Made by a program: the position numbers and the translations under genes. From positions 296,667 to 360,666 of the forward strand of contig NZ_JAULSA010000006.1 in NCBI RefSeq assembly GCF_030518235.1: a DNA stretch of 64,000 nucleotides, in the 5' to 3' direction. The notes under the pieces were generated by a model. It was not told the origin of the DNA and searched no databases. It worked only from the letters and a program-made list of their open reading frames with translations. Positions 10,435-19,577 of the stretch are shown in pieces. This DNA comes from Saccharibacillus sp. CPCC 101409. GTDB lineage: Bacteria > Bacillota > Bacilli > Paenibacillales > Paenibacillaceae. Positions within the stretch are counted from its first letter, which is position 1. Each line of letters starts with the position of its first letter.

Positions 10435-10610
10435 TGTTCCCACTTCGGGCCCTTGCTCCGCAAGGCTTTTAACCTTCAAAAGTGCGAACCTCAAAATCAG
10501 CCTATTTAAAACTGGACAAAAACACAAGTTAAACCAGACAAATCCTTACGGGACGTGGGGTGCGAACCTCCCGGGGATTTCATGGGAGCTTGAGGTTCGC
10601 ACTTTTTTTA
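10435..10610 (-). promoter_or_regulatory. CRISPR leader of array 2
   Basis: Nearly identical to the other three leaders. Here the inverted pair is perfect: AAAAGTGCGAACCTCAA near 10477 and TTGAGGTTCGCACTTTT near 10593, with a further direct copy GGTGCGAACCTCCCGGGG between them. It starts right after the last repeat and ends 16 bases before the abiEii stop codon. Confidence 0.85.
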
Positions 10611-10626
10611 TCCTTAATGCGCAATG

Positions 10627-11556
10627 CTATTCATCCGAATCGATGATCCACTCCAGCGCAAGAAAATCGGACAATCCCGCTTTCGCCGTTTCATAAGAGC
10701 AGGCTTCAAACAGCAGTGTATTTGTGATTCCAAGATAGTCCGACTTAAAGACATCGCTTTCCAAAATACTACGTAAATTATCGGCCAACGGATATCCGTC
10801 AGCCGAAGAAACATTCACGTTTTGCCGAAGTTGTCGTTCCCTGCGTACCTGCTCGAACAGCACCCGAAATTCTTCTTTTTCAAATTGTTGGGTACTCCAA
10901 ATTCGATGTAAATCGTAAAGGTGTCTGGAATTTCTGGCGAACTTTTTAGAATCGTAATAATCGCAAAGAGCAAAAAGTTTATCGATAAATGTACGGTCGA
11001 TCCGCTGAACATTCAATTTGAATGGACTGAGACTGTACGTTTCGATCAGTTCGTTTTCCTCTTCTTGATGCAAATATTGAAAGATATAAGAAGAAGCCTC
11101 AAGGTGATCGACCGGAAAAGCTTTAATAGGGACATACGTTTCAATCAACAGTTCCCGCCTGACCGATTCCGAGAAAGACGTCACGGGAGCAAAAGCGACT
11201 TCATATAGATTATGATCACTCCTTGAACGTATCGAGCCGCTATTTAATAGAGTCAATTCCGCTTGCAAGATGGCCTGCTCGATATTTTGCTTGAAGACCC
11301 TTTTATCGTTTTGGGAAGGTTTGCGGTTGACCGCATAATGGATGTCGATGTCTTCGGAGAAACGTTGAATGACCCCGTAACACTTGGACAGCGAGGTCCC
11401 GCCTTTGAAAACGACTTGAGGCATTTGCTGAACAAGATTTTTGAGCATAAGCGATACGTAATAGTCTTTTTCAACTTGTTCTTCCGGGATGGACCTTTCT
11501 TCCGAAGTAACAGCGATGATTTGTTCGAAAATGTTCCTATCTTTGTGCAATCGCAT
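10627..11556 (-). CDS. abiEii: AbiEii-type nucleotidyltransferase toxin
   Basis: A 309-residue member of the AbiEii/AbiGii nucleotidyltransferase family, the toxin half of type IV abortive-infection systems. The polymerase-beta-like core has GGTSLSK at residues 52-58 followed by SEDIDI at 67-72, the GS...DxD pair that binds nucleotide and metal. A Lys/Tyr-rich helical domain follows (FIDKLFALCDYY, RHLYDLHRIW). The ATG at 11556 overlaps the end of the antitoxin gene by 20 bases, so translation is coupled. Known relatives modify tRNA acceptor ends with NTPs and halt growth; that chemistry is family knowledge. Confidence 0.88.
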   Translation of the reverse strand: MRLHKDRNIFEQIIAVTSEERSIPEEQVEKDYYVSLMLKNLVQQMPQVVFKGGTSLSKCYGVIQRFSEDIDIHYAVNRKPSQNDKRVFKQNIEQAILQAELTLLNSGSIRSRSDHNLYEVAFAPVTSFSESVRRELLIETYVPIKAFPVDHLEASSYIFQYLHQEEENELIETYSLSPFKLNVQRIDRTFIDKLFALCDYYDSKKFARNSRHLYDLHRIWSTQQFEKEEFRVLFEQVRRERQLRQNVNVSSADGYPLADNLRSILESDVFKSDYLGITNTLLFEACSYETAKAGLSDFLALEWIIDSDE

Positions 11557-12172
11557 CGTACAACCCGCTTTCGTAGATTTTGGCTCTTGTTTTAAAAGGA
11601 TAGCTTTTGAGAATTTCCCGAAGCTGCTTGGAAGAAAGACTGCTGTCTTGCAGGTAATCAAGTACTGCGGAAAGGGTTTGCTCGTTGTTTTTTTCGCTGA
11701 ACCGATCGGCACTCGATAACAGATCGATGACCTGCAGCAGCTTATAGTTTTCTTCTGTAACAGGAACCCGCGGTTTGCGCAGGATAATAGGGCGTTCTTT
11801 GATTTTTTTCAGCCTTTTGATGTTGGTTTCTTTATTCGTTACGATCTCCAGCGTCCCGGCGGTCTGAGTCGTAAGATTCAGTTCATTGGCAAAAGACACG
11901 CCGGTACGATACCCAATCGTTGCGCTGTTGTAATAGAGGTATTTTCGTTTTACGACTTTATTGAAACTCAGCGTCTTCTTTTTAAGGACAGAGTTCGGAT
12001 TGGGAATAAAATAGATGCCGTTATCGTAACGAAGAAGCTTGCCCTGCTCGACCAGACGCTTTAGACGTTGGCGCAGAGCTTCGTCTTTGAGAGCCGTATC
12101 GTTGCGAAGCTGTTCTGATAAAATGGGCTCGTCGTATCCGTATTGCGCGATCAGCTCTTGCAGAAAATCCAC
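11537..12172 (-). CDS. abiEi: AbiEi-type antitoxin/transcriptional repressor (DUF6088-like)
   Basis: About 211 residues. The N-terminal 60 residues form a winged-helix region (EPILSEQLRNDTALKDEALRQRLKRLVEQGKLLRYDNGIYFIP), followed by the AbiEi core with YYNSATIGYRTGVSFANELNLTTQ and RPIILRKPRVPVTEENYKLLQVIDLL. AbiEi proteins repress their own promoter and counter the toxin. I chose the GTG at 12172, which has AAAGGAG eight bases upstream; a TTG at 12190 would bury that site. The region upstream is AT-rich (TTATAATATATAAA on plus), fitting a promoter with operator repeats, but I could not define the half-sites. Confidence 0.85.
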   Translation of the reverse strand: MDFLQELIAQYGYDEPILSEQLRNDTALKDEALRQRLKRLVEQGKLLRYDNGIYFIPNPNSVLKKKTLSFNKVVKRKYLYYNSATIGYRTGVSFANELNLTTQTAGTLEIVTNKETNIKRLKKIKERPIILRKPRVPVTEENYKLLQVIDLLSSADRFSEKNNEQTLSAVLDYLQDSSLSSKQLREILKSYPFKTRAKIYESGLYDAIAQR

Positions 12173-12313
12173 AGTAACTTCTCCTTTCAAAAAATAACTT
12201 TTTAATAATTATAATATATAAAAACGTGACAATAAAGCGAAAGAAGAAACTCCTTGTGCGTTTTTTACAGGAGTTTGGGTGGAGTGCTTTGCGATTGCGT
12301 AAATGTAAGGCAA

Positions 12314-12345
12314 CCGCCTGGAATGATTCGAATCATTTCAGGCGG
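12314..12345. repeat. Isolated 15-bp perfect palindrome stem
   Basis: CCGCCTGGAATGATT and its near-complement AATCATTTCAGGCGG flank a central CG. There is no U-run on either strand. It lies between the AbiE promoter region and the trailer end of array 3, so it could trim the array 3 precursor or be an operator. Function unknown. Confidence 0.5.
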
Positions 12346-12480
12346 AGACAGGTTTTGATTGGTATATAGATGTGAAGTGTGAAAAGGCTGATGAACTTCA
12401 TGGCAGAGTCGCTTTAGGTTAAATTTACATTCGCTTGCGGCGCGATTGGCTGCGACGTTGGAGATTGTTTTGTGGGCGTA

Positions 12481-13705
12481 GTTTAAATCCACGCACCCGC
12501 CGGGGTGCGACAGCGACGTAAAACGCGAGTGGGATCGCAACGGCGTTTCAATCCACGCACCCACACGGGGTGCGACGGAGGAAATTAATTAATGAGATAT
12601 GGTTCACGCGTTTCAATCCACGCACCCGCACGGGGTGCGACTTAACAACAGAGCAAGCCAAATACTACCTGAGAGTTTCAATCCACACACCCGCACGGGG
12701 TGCGACGTGAGCGTATTAACGTCGGTAAAAGCTACGTTAAAGTTTCAATCCACACACCCGCACGGGGTGCGACACCCCGAGCCAGCGAGTCGCTTCCTTG
12801 ATCTGCTGTTTCAATCCACACACCCGCACGGGGTGCGACGCCGACAAGCGCGGCCAGAAGCTGCTGGATGAGCTGTTTCAATCCACACACCCGCACGGGG
12901 TGCGACCGGCAAACCTTATGCTTTTATTCAGCTTCACGATCCGTTTCAATCCACACACCCGCACGGGGTGCGACTTGTCAGGACCGGTTTAAAGCTATTC
13001 ATTCAGGCGTTTCAATCCACACACCCGCACGGGGTGCGACAAGGACACGTTTATAAACCGAACTGTAAATGTCCGTTTCAATCCACACACCCGCACGGGG
13101 TGCGACTACTTTTGCTCTCAATGGTTATTCTCAATTGGGAGTTTCAATCCACACACCCGCACGGGGTGCGACTCGTTCCCGGCCGCTATTGCCGCTGCCG
13201 GGCTCAAGTTTCAATCCACACACCCGCACGGGGTGCGACGCGGGTGTACGACAATGCGCGGGTTCAACAAAGACGGGTTTCAATCCACACACCCGCACGG
13301 GGTGCGACACGTAGGCTTCGGAACAGCCGACTTATACTTTTGTTTCAATCCACACACCCGCACGGGGTGCGACAACACGACATCTCGACCTACCACACGA
13401 CAGGCGAGTTTCAATCCACACACCCGCACGGGGTGCGACCCAAACCCGCGCCCCGCAAAGGGTTGAAGGTTTGGTTTCAATCCACACACCCGCACGGGGT
13501 GCGACCACTCGTATTGCTGATGGCGGCGCTTATCACTGGTTTCAATCCACACACCCGCACGGGGTGCGACATCGCCGCAGAAACAGGCGTTTCGTTCGAC
13601 TTCATGTTTCAATCCACACACCCGCACGGGGTGCGACCAAGGCGAAGGTGCGCAAGCTGCTGCAGGAAGGATTGTTTCAATCCACACACCCGCACGGGGT
13701 GCGAC
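12481..13705 (-). CRISPR. CRISPR array 3 (19 repeats, 18 spacers)
   Basis: Repeat starts: 12481 (31 bases, one base lost in the loop), 12545 (loop variant CCACACGG), 12610, 12675, 12742, 12808, 12875, 12943, 13009, 13075, 13141, 13208, 13277, 13342, 13408, 13474, 13539, 13606 and 13674. From repeat 4 to the leader every repeat carries CACACACCC rather than CACGCACCC, so this array has its own repeat allele. Spacers are 34-37 bases. The leader is on the high side. Its promoter region is divergent from that of the cmr operon. Confidence 0.98.
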
Positions 13706-13881
13706 TGTTCCCACTTTCGGCCCTTACCGGGCAAGGCCTTTAACCTTCAAAAGTGCGAACCTCAAAATCAGCCTACTTAAAACTGGACAAAAACGCAAGT
13801 TAAACTGGACAAATCCTTATGTGGCGCGGGATGCGAACCTACCAGGGATTTGATGGGAGCTTCAGGTTCGCACTTTTTTTG
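13706..13881 (-). promoter_or_regulatory. CRISPR leader of array 3
   Basis: Same architecture as the other leaders but the most diverged: GATGCGAACCTACCAGGG replaces GGTGCGAACCTCCCGGGG, ATTTGATGGG replaces ATTTCATGGG, and the closing arm reads TTCAGGTTCGCAC. It ends 18 bases before the -35 hexamer of the cmr operon promoter, so leader and cmr promoter face away from each other. Confidence 0.82.
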
Positions 13882-13899
13882 AGTTTTTGCTTTAGTCAC

Positions 13900-13928
13900 A
13901 TGACGCCAAAGACAATGTGTAATACAAT
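13900..13928 (+). promoter_or_regulatory. Probable promoter of the cmr operon
   Basis: ATGACG at 13900-13905, a 17-base gap, then TACAAT at 13923-13928: a fair sigma-A match 78 bases before the first start codon. It is the only good candidate between leader 3 and the 14006 gene. Confidence 0.5.
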
Positions 13929-14005
13929 GGTAAATAGATATCTTTATCTCTTTTATTACATCGAAAAGAAAATAAATAAAGATGAAGTAGTTAGGAGGAG
14001 CAGGC

Positions 14006-15040
14006 ATGGCTCAAGATAAGAAAGTATTCAAACGGATTAAAGAGAACTACCGGTACCTTAATCAGATGATGGTCGAGGAGATCGACATTGCTTCAGAACA
14101 TGGGGGCATTAGCGGCAATTATCGGGAAGAAATGTGGATCAAATTCTTCCGCAGCATCATCCCGATGAAGTATTCCATGGCGCAGGGGGTCATTATCATT
14201 GATTCCGAGCAAAACCGTTCCCGTGAAGTCGACATTGCCGTTTACGACGAGGCTTACACGCCTTATGTCTTTCAGTACAACACGCTCAAATTTATCCCTA
14301 TCGAAGCGGTGGCCGTAGCGATCGAATGCAAAAGTTCAAGCTGGAAGGAAAAAAGTTTAAAAAAATGGGCCTCTGAAATTCGTAAGCTTAAACCAAAGGC
14401 ATCTGGAATCGCACGAATCGTGACTGGTTATGCAACGGGAATCACCAATGCAACGCAGCAGCGTTCCCGTCCCATTCTTATTCTCGCCAGCAACCTTAGC
14501 CGCAAGGACGCTGGTAGTTTGGAGAATATTAAAGAAAAATTAGGCGATAGCTTTGATTTTATTCTTTTGAAAAAGGAGGAAGAAGGACAGCACAGCTTTG
14601 AATTGTTTGTAAAACATGAAAACAAGAAGCTAGGCTGGTGGGGGAAAAGGTTGAATGAATTAGAAGGAGTAGAAAAGCCAGAAATAACTGAGGACCATTC
14701 TTTACGTGTAATCCCACAACATCTTTCCAAAACGATATGGAACCATACAAAAGAAGAACAAATTCAAAAACATAAAAATCAATTAAGCAAAAGGTATCCA
14801 GAAGTGAGCTTTGAATTAATCAAAAACGAAATTGTGAACAGTGATAATCCTGCCAACCCAAAGATCGAACACGACATTGCCATCACTAACACTCTCGCCA
14901 ACTTAAAAATCGAAAATAACCCGCTCCTTACACTAAACTTTCAGCTCAATCAACTTCTTATGCTCATTAATAATCCTATGCTATTTCCGCATTTCGCTTA
15001 CGCTAAAGCCTTTAAAGAGATCGCTCAAGAGAAGGAATAG
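14006..15040 (+). CDS. PD-(D/E)xK nuclease-like protein (DUF6602-type) leading the cmr operon
   Basis: 344 residues. The first 215 carry a restriction-nuclease-fold signature: a helix with YREEMW, strand REVDIAVY (Asp76), and AVAVAIECKSS (Glu107, Lys109), the D...ExK triad of PD-(D/E)xK enzymes. This arrangement is seen in the DUF6602 family. The remainder (220-344) is helical and polar, with no CARF or SAVED domain that I can see. It has a strong TAGGAGGAG site and ends 33 bases before cmr1, so it is probably first in the operon. It could be an effector nuclease of the type III system or an unrelated defence passenger. Nuclease activity is inferred from motif only. Confidence 0.72.
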   Translation: MAQDKKVFKRIKENYRYLNQMMVEEIDIASEHGGISGNYREEMWIKFFRSIIPMKYSMAQGVIIIDSEQNRSREVDIAVYDEAYTPYVFQYNTLKFIPIEAVAVAIECKSSSWKEKSLKKWASEIRKLKPKASGIARIVTGYATGITNATQQRSRPILILASNLSRKDAGSLENIKEKLGDSFDFILLKKEEEGQHSFELFVKHENKKLGWWGKRLNELEGVEKPEITEDHSLRVIPQHLSKTIWNHTKEEQIQKHKNQLSKRYPEVSFELIKNEIVNSDNPANPKIEHDIAITNTLANLKIENNPLLTLNFQLNQLLMLINNPMLFPHFAYAKAFKEIAQEKE

Positions 15041-15073
15041 CCCTTAACACACCATCTGAAAAGAGGGGATGAA

Positions 15074-16399
15074 ATGAGAACGTTAAGCAAGCCGAATCCA
15101 GATATGTTAAAAAGTCTGGAAGTCGATCATGCAGCAGTGGAAAAGTATCCGATCACACTCGTCACTCCCATGTTCGGTGGCGGAGCGAAAGCGGGGGAAG
15201 TAGATGGCGAGACGCCTATTCGTGCAAGCGCAATTCGAGGGCAGCTGCGGTTTTGGTGGCGTGCGACTCGCGGAGCCAAATTTGATACTACATATGAATT
15301 AAGAAAAAGAGAAACCGAAATTTTTGGAGATACAGAGCGGCCGAGCCCAGTGAAAGTATGGGTAAGCGGCGAGAAGGTGAATTTAAAGCGAAGAATGTCC
15401 TTTCCCAAGTATGCATTGTATTCTGCTGGCGACGAGATGGAAAAGGCCAAGAAACAGGCGGAATATACTGTAGGCTATACTTTTGAACTTCATATCGAAT
15501 ACAAGGATGCAAGTTTAAAATCGGAAATCGAAGCGGCGCTATGGGCATGGATCAATTTTGGAGGAATCGGTTCTCGAACGCGCAGAGGCTGCGGCAGTTT
15601 GTATTGTCCTGATTTTTCACCACAAAAAGCAGAGGTTGTCGCCAATCGTTTTCCAAACTGGTTTGACCGAAAAGTAAAAGATTACGATCTGAAGCTGCTT
15701 CCTGCCGGCGAAAGTCGAGAATGGCCTACATTAAGCAATCGATTTAAAGTACGTTCGCAGCAAGGACAGGTCAAGCAAAATTGGGATGAAGCCATTGAAG
15801 CTTACCGAGTATTCCGCAGACGTGCAAATGACGGCAAACAGCCAAACCGGCCGGGGAGAAGCCACTGGCCGGAAGCGGATTCGATCCGTACCATTACTCG
15901 GATGAAGCATCCTAAGCATCACAAACGATACCCGCACAATAAGCCTGCCAATTTGATTGCTTTTCCGCGAGCGGAATTTGGCCTGCCTATCATCTTTGAA
16001 TTCAAACAGAAATTTGATGAGGATAAAAACATACCCATTGCTGAACTGAGAAAAAGACAATGGTTCGAGAAAGAACCGTATAAAACTCAACTGCTGCCAG
16101 CCGGTAAAGATCGTTTGGCTTCGCCTGTTATTCTGAAACCGCTTGCTTACGGTCGGCAGGATGCTATTGGACTTATTATTCTTTTGAACCAGCCGCCTTT
16201 GAAAAAACTTGAATTGCAGCGGGTAGGACGTACCGATAAGTGGTCATATGGCGAAAAGGAAATTCATCCAAAAATTCATTATGACAACAATCCAATGGTA
16301 GATCGAAACGGGACTCTCCGTAATTCCGCCATAGAAGCATTCCTAAACAGCGAGGAGGTTGAACGATTTTGTCAGAGCACAAACCTCAACAAACGCTAA
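15074..16399 (+). CDS. cmr1: Type III-B RAMP protein Cmr1
   Basis: 441 residues. The start region has the Cmr1 hallmark ITLVTPMFGGGAKAGEVD then IRASAIRGQLRFWWRATRG (residues 27-67), with a second glycine-rich RAMP loop GGIGSRTRRGCGSL at about 163-176. Cmr1 sits at the 3' head of the Cmr complex and helps capture target RNA. ATG at 15074 with GAGGGG upstream. The gene overlaps the start of cmr2 by 31 bases. Length is within the usual range. Confidence 0.93.
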   Translation: MRTLSKPNPDMLKSLEVDHAAVEKYPITLVTPMFGGGAKAGEVDGETPIRASAIRGQLRFWWRATRGAKFDTTYELRKRETEIFGDTERPSPVKVWVSGEKVNLKRRMSFPKYALYSAGDEMEKAKKQAEYTVGYTFELHIEYKDASLKSEIEAALWAWINFGGIGSRTRRGCGSLYCPDFSPQKAEVVANRFPNWFDRKVKDYDLKLLPAGESREWPTLSNRFKVRSQQGQVKQNWDEAIEAYRVFRRRANDGKQPNRPGRSHWPEADSIRTITRMKHPKHHKRYPHNKPANLIAFPRAEFGLPIIFEFKQKFDEDKNIPIAELRKRQWFEKEPYKTQLLPAGKDRLASPVILKPLAYGRQDAIGLIILLNQPPLKKLELQRVGRTDKWSYGEKEIHPKIHYDNNPMVDRNGTLRNSAIEAFLNSEEVERFCQSTNLNKR

Positions 16400-18321
16400 T
16401 CCTTTTCTCCATTGGCCCCGTACAAGAATTCATCGCCCAGGCGCGGCGCACTCGCGACCTGTGGTTCGGTTCGCACCTGCTGTCGGAGCTGGCGAAGGCG
16501 GGGGCAGAAGCGCTTCGCGAGGCGGGCGGAGACCTTATATATCCCGTACTGTCAGATTCCCGTCACGCGGCCGAGAATGCTCAGGGCGCTGCCGATTCCC
16601 CGATTCTAGGCGCGCCCAACAAAATCCTCGGCATCATCGAAACGGACAACCCGCGCGATACGGCCTGGAAGGTTCGCCGTGCGATCACGGGGAAATGGCG
16701 GGAATTCGCTGATCGGGCTTTGCTTGAAGTTGAAGAATTCGTCAATCTCGGAACATGGGACCGCCAGATCGGCGATCTGATCGAGTGCTACGCGGCCTGG
16801 ACGAAGCTGGGCAGCTGGCAGGACAAATCCTATAACCATCAAACGGCATACAGCCGAGCGCTGGCGCATGTCGAGGAACTGCTGGCCGCCCGCAAAACGC
16901 TGCGCGACTTTATTTACAACGATCCGGGCCGCCTGTTTGGAGAAGAAAAGTCATCCCTGGACGGCGGCCGCGAATCGGTCTGGCTGGATCGGGTGAAGCA
17001 CAAGGAACGCCTGACTCGGCTGGGAGTAAAGACGGGCGAAGCGCTCGATGCTGTTTCCGTCGTCAAGCGTCTTTCGCTCAAAGCGCAGAACCCAGCCGGC
17101 GCGCTCAAGCAGGGAGCGTTCCGCTCCGTATGCGAGACGGCGTTTTTCCCGTATGAAGATCGGCTCAAGCACGATGAAGCCATGCAAAAATCCGTTAATC
17201 GATACCTGAATAAAACAGCGGAAATTTTGGGTATTTCGGGCGGAGCGTCCGCGCTCATGGACCGGGAAGGCGGCTGCGATGCCCGGTTGTTCTATGCGCG
17301 CCGGATCGAGGACTATCTGGAAGAACACGATAAAGTCTGGGATTTCAGCAAAATCGAATCGATCTCCAAACTGCAAACAAAGATCGTATGCGAATTGGAG
17401 AAGCTGTACGGCCTGCGCAAAAGCGAGGAACCGATCGACACGGTTGCGCAGCCTTCTCCCTATTACGCTTTTCTTGTTGCGGACGGCGATCGTATGGGCA
17501 GACTTCTGCGCAAGATCGACAATGCTGATATGCACCGGAAATTTTCCGAAGCGCTATCCGAATTCTCCAAGCAGGCAGCCGGAATTTTGAAACAAAACGG
17601 TCGCCGGGGAACGCTGGTGTACGGAGGCGGCGACGATGTGATGGCTTATCTGCCCGTGCATCAATGTATCTCCGCGGCCCGGGAGTTGTATGAGGCCTTT
17701 GGCGAGAAGATGCAGGGGATCGCGGATCGACTCGCCGCAGCATCGGGCGAATCCGCCGAAAAGGTCACGCTCTCGGTCGGCATTGCGATTGTACATATGC
17801 TGGAACCGCTCGAAGAAGTGCGTCAGCTGGCGCAGGCGGCGGAGCGGCAGGCCAAAGAGACGCGAGGCGCACTGGCGGTGCATGTGCATAAGCGGGGCGG
17901 CGGCGATCTGCTGCGGGTGGCGCTGCCGTTTATGACCGAGACGAACAGTCCCGTCAAACGGATGCAGTACATTCATGATTGGCTGAAAGCCGAAGATTTC
18001 TCAGCCGGGTTCGCTTACGAGCTGCGCGATCTATACCGGACGTACCGGAATCTGCAAGCTTCGTCTTCCTGGCTGCAAAGCGAGAAGGAACTGGAGGACT
18101 TGCTTTGGAGCGAAATAAAGAGGCTTGCGCGCAAAAAGAAACCGGAGCATAAATCGGCGAAGGAAGCGGAGGGCTGGGCGAATAAGCTGCATGAGCAATT
18201 TCCGTTGACCCCGCAGCCGTTAGAGCAATTGCAGCGGATGGCGGAGCAGTTTATTTTGGCAATTCAGCTGGAGGAGGTAGGAACGGTCTATGAAGAAGCG
18301 TCTGCAAGCCTCACCCCTTGA
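16369..18321 (+). CDS. cmr2: Type III-B Cas10/Cmr2, HD domain absent
   Basis: 650 residues beginning almost directly with LILFSIGPVQEFIAQARRTRDLW, the start of the first Cmr2 palm region; archaeal Cmr2 proteins have an HD nuclease domain before this point, and there is none here. The second palm has YYAFLVADGDRMG (365-377) and the intact GGDD at 420-423, so cyclic oligoadenylate synthesis is expected, while HD-dependent DNA cleavage is not. A helical C-terminal domain follows. The start is TTG with GAGGAGG about ten bases upstream, inside the end of cmr1. It is the signalling subunit of the complex. Confidence 0.95.
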   Translation: MSEHKPQQTLILFSIGPVQEFIAQARRTRDLWFGSHLLSELAKAGAEALREAGGDLIYPVLSDSRHAAENAQGAADSPILGAPNKILGIIETDNPRDTAWKVRRAITGKWREFADRALLEVEEFVNLGTWDRQIGDLIECYAAWTKLGSWQDKSYNHQTAYSRALAHVEELLAARKTLRDFIYNDPGRLFGEEKSSLDGGRESVWLDRVKHKERLTRLGVKTGEALDAVSVVKRLSLKAQNPAGALKQGAFRSVCETAFFPYEDRLKHDEAMQKSVNRYLNKTAEILGISGGASALMDREGGCDARLFYARRIEDYLEEHDKVWDFSKIESISKLQTKIVCELEKLYGLRKSEEPIDTVAQPSPYYAFLVADGDRMGRLLRKIDNADMHRKFSEALSEFSKQAAGILKQNGRRGTLVYGGGDDVMAYLPVHQCISAARELYEAFGEKMQGIADRLAAASGESAEKVTLSVGIAIVHMLEPLEEVRQLAQAAERQAKETRGALAVHVHKRGGGDLLRVALPFMTETNSPVKRMQYIHDWLKAEDFSAGFAYELRDLYRTYRNLQASSSWLQSEKELEDLLWSEIKRLARKKKPEHKSAKEAEGWANKLHEQFPLTPQPLEQLQRMAEQFILAIQLEEVGTVYEEASASLTP

Positions 18322-19549
18322 CCCTATTCTGGTGCGGGACGGCAGGCCGTTCGATGCGGTGCCTGGTATTCGCGCGCATACGCTGAGCGATGTCATGCCG
18401 AGTACGTTTGCGGGAAGTCTTCGTACGCTGCTGATCAAAAAAGAACCGGATGCCGGCCGTCACGACGCGATCAAGAAATTGAAAGTCCGCGGTCCGCTGT
18501 ATCGGCTGCATGGGAGTCTGTATTTCACAGCGCCGCAGGACATCGAATTTTATGAAAAAGACGGGGAAAGCGGAAGTAAGTCTTCTATTGAAGCTCATCG
18601 CATCAATCCGGTAAATCGCGAGAGCGGGGATTACGGCGAGTCCGGATTCTGGGGCATAGGCAAGGAAGGTCGGCTGGAAGATAAGTTGTGGCTGCCTCTC
18701 GGCGCGGGAACGCATAAACGGCTGAAATCTTCGCCCGCTTACGTATCGGAGGATTGGATGCTGGAGTGGCTGACCGAACAGGTGGATGAAAAAAAGAGTG
18801 CAAAGCAGGTGGAGGGTTGGTCGGGGGCCGGGACAGACGCGAATAAGCCGTCGCTTTTCCTGCATCCGTTTGTACGTGAAGAACGCACGCATACCGCGAT
18901 CGATCCGGAGCGTTACACAGCAAAGGACCAGCGGCTTTTTTCTACCGAATCGCTGGTGTTTCCGGACGGCATGACACTGGAAGCGGAAGTGGAAGGACCG
19001 GATACGCTGCGGCGGAATTTGAACGACTTCTCGGAGCTGCACACGCTTGGCGGCAAGCGCAGGCTGGTTCATTTTGGCGAAACGGAAGCAGGCGGGGCAG
19101 GCTCTGTCAAAGAGCATGGGTCAACGTCGTTTTGGGATTGTCCGTCATCGATCTCCGAAGCGCTGCAAGGTAAACGTTATGTCCGCATGGTGCTGGCGAC
19201 GCCCGCTTTTTTCCGTAAAGGCTGGATTCCCGGTTGGCTGGACGAGCAGCTGGTTTCCAAAGAAAGTTTGAGCGAGAAAGTTAAACTCCAGCTGCGCTGG
19301 GCGTGTATTCCGCGCTGGCAGCCTGTATCCGGTTGGGCCTACAGCGGCGAGAAAGGTCCGCAGGCCCGGGCCGTGCGGCGAATGGCGCCGGCGGGCAGCG
19401 TGTATTTTTTTGAAGTCGTAAGCGGCGATCCCGCCGAACTGGCGCGGGACAAGTGGCTGCAATCCGTCTCCGACCTGAACCGGCGCGCGGAGGCGCACGA
19501 TGCCGAAGACGGATTCGGTCTCGCGCTGTGGGGAAGCTGGACGGTCTAG
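18290..19549 (+). CDS. cmr3: Type III-B RAMP protein Cmr3
   Basis: 419 residues. The N-terminus LDPILVRDGRPFDAVPGIRAHTL then PSTFAGSLRTLL is the Cmr3 signature, the loop that contacts the crRNA 5' handle. KLWLPLGAGTHKRL and the closing SVYFFEVVSGD match the family layout. Cmr3 pairs with Cmr2 at the base of the complex. The ATG lies 32 bases inside the cmr2 end with GAGGAGG upstream, so the two are translationally coupled. Confidence 0.93.
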   Translation: MKKRLQASPLDPILVRDGRPFDAVPGIRAHTLSDVMPSTFAGSLRTLLIKKEPDAGRHDAIKKLKVRGPLYRLHGSLYFTAPQDIEFYEKDGESGSKSSIEAHRINPVNRESGDYGESGFWGIGKEGRLEDKLWLPLGAGTHKRLKSSPAYVSEDWMLEWLTEQVDEKKSAKQVEGWSGAGTDANKPSLFLHPFVREERTHTAIDPERYTAKDQRLFSTESLVFPDGMTLEAEVEGPDTLRRNLNDFSELHTLGGKRRLVHFGETEAGGAGSVKEHGSTSFWDCPSSISEALQGKRYVRMVLATPAFFRKGWIPGWLDEQLVSKESLSEKVKLQLRWACIPRWQPVSGWAYSGEKGPQARAVRRMAPAGSVYFFEVVSGDPAELARDKWLQSVSDLNRRAEAHDAEDGFGLALWGSWTV

Positions 19550-19577
19550 CATTTTACATAAAAAGGAGCCAAACGAG

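Noticed and set aside
16369..16500. Possible HD nuclease domain at the Cmr2 N-terminus.
   Set aside because: The protein begins at the FSIGPVQEFIAQARRTRD region; no HD dyad occurs before it and cmr1 occupies the upstream frame.
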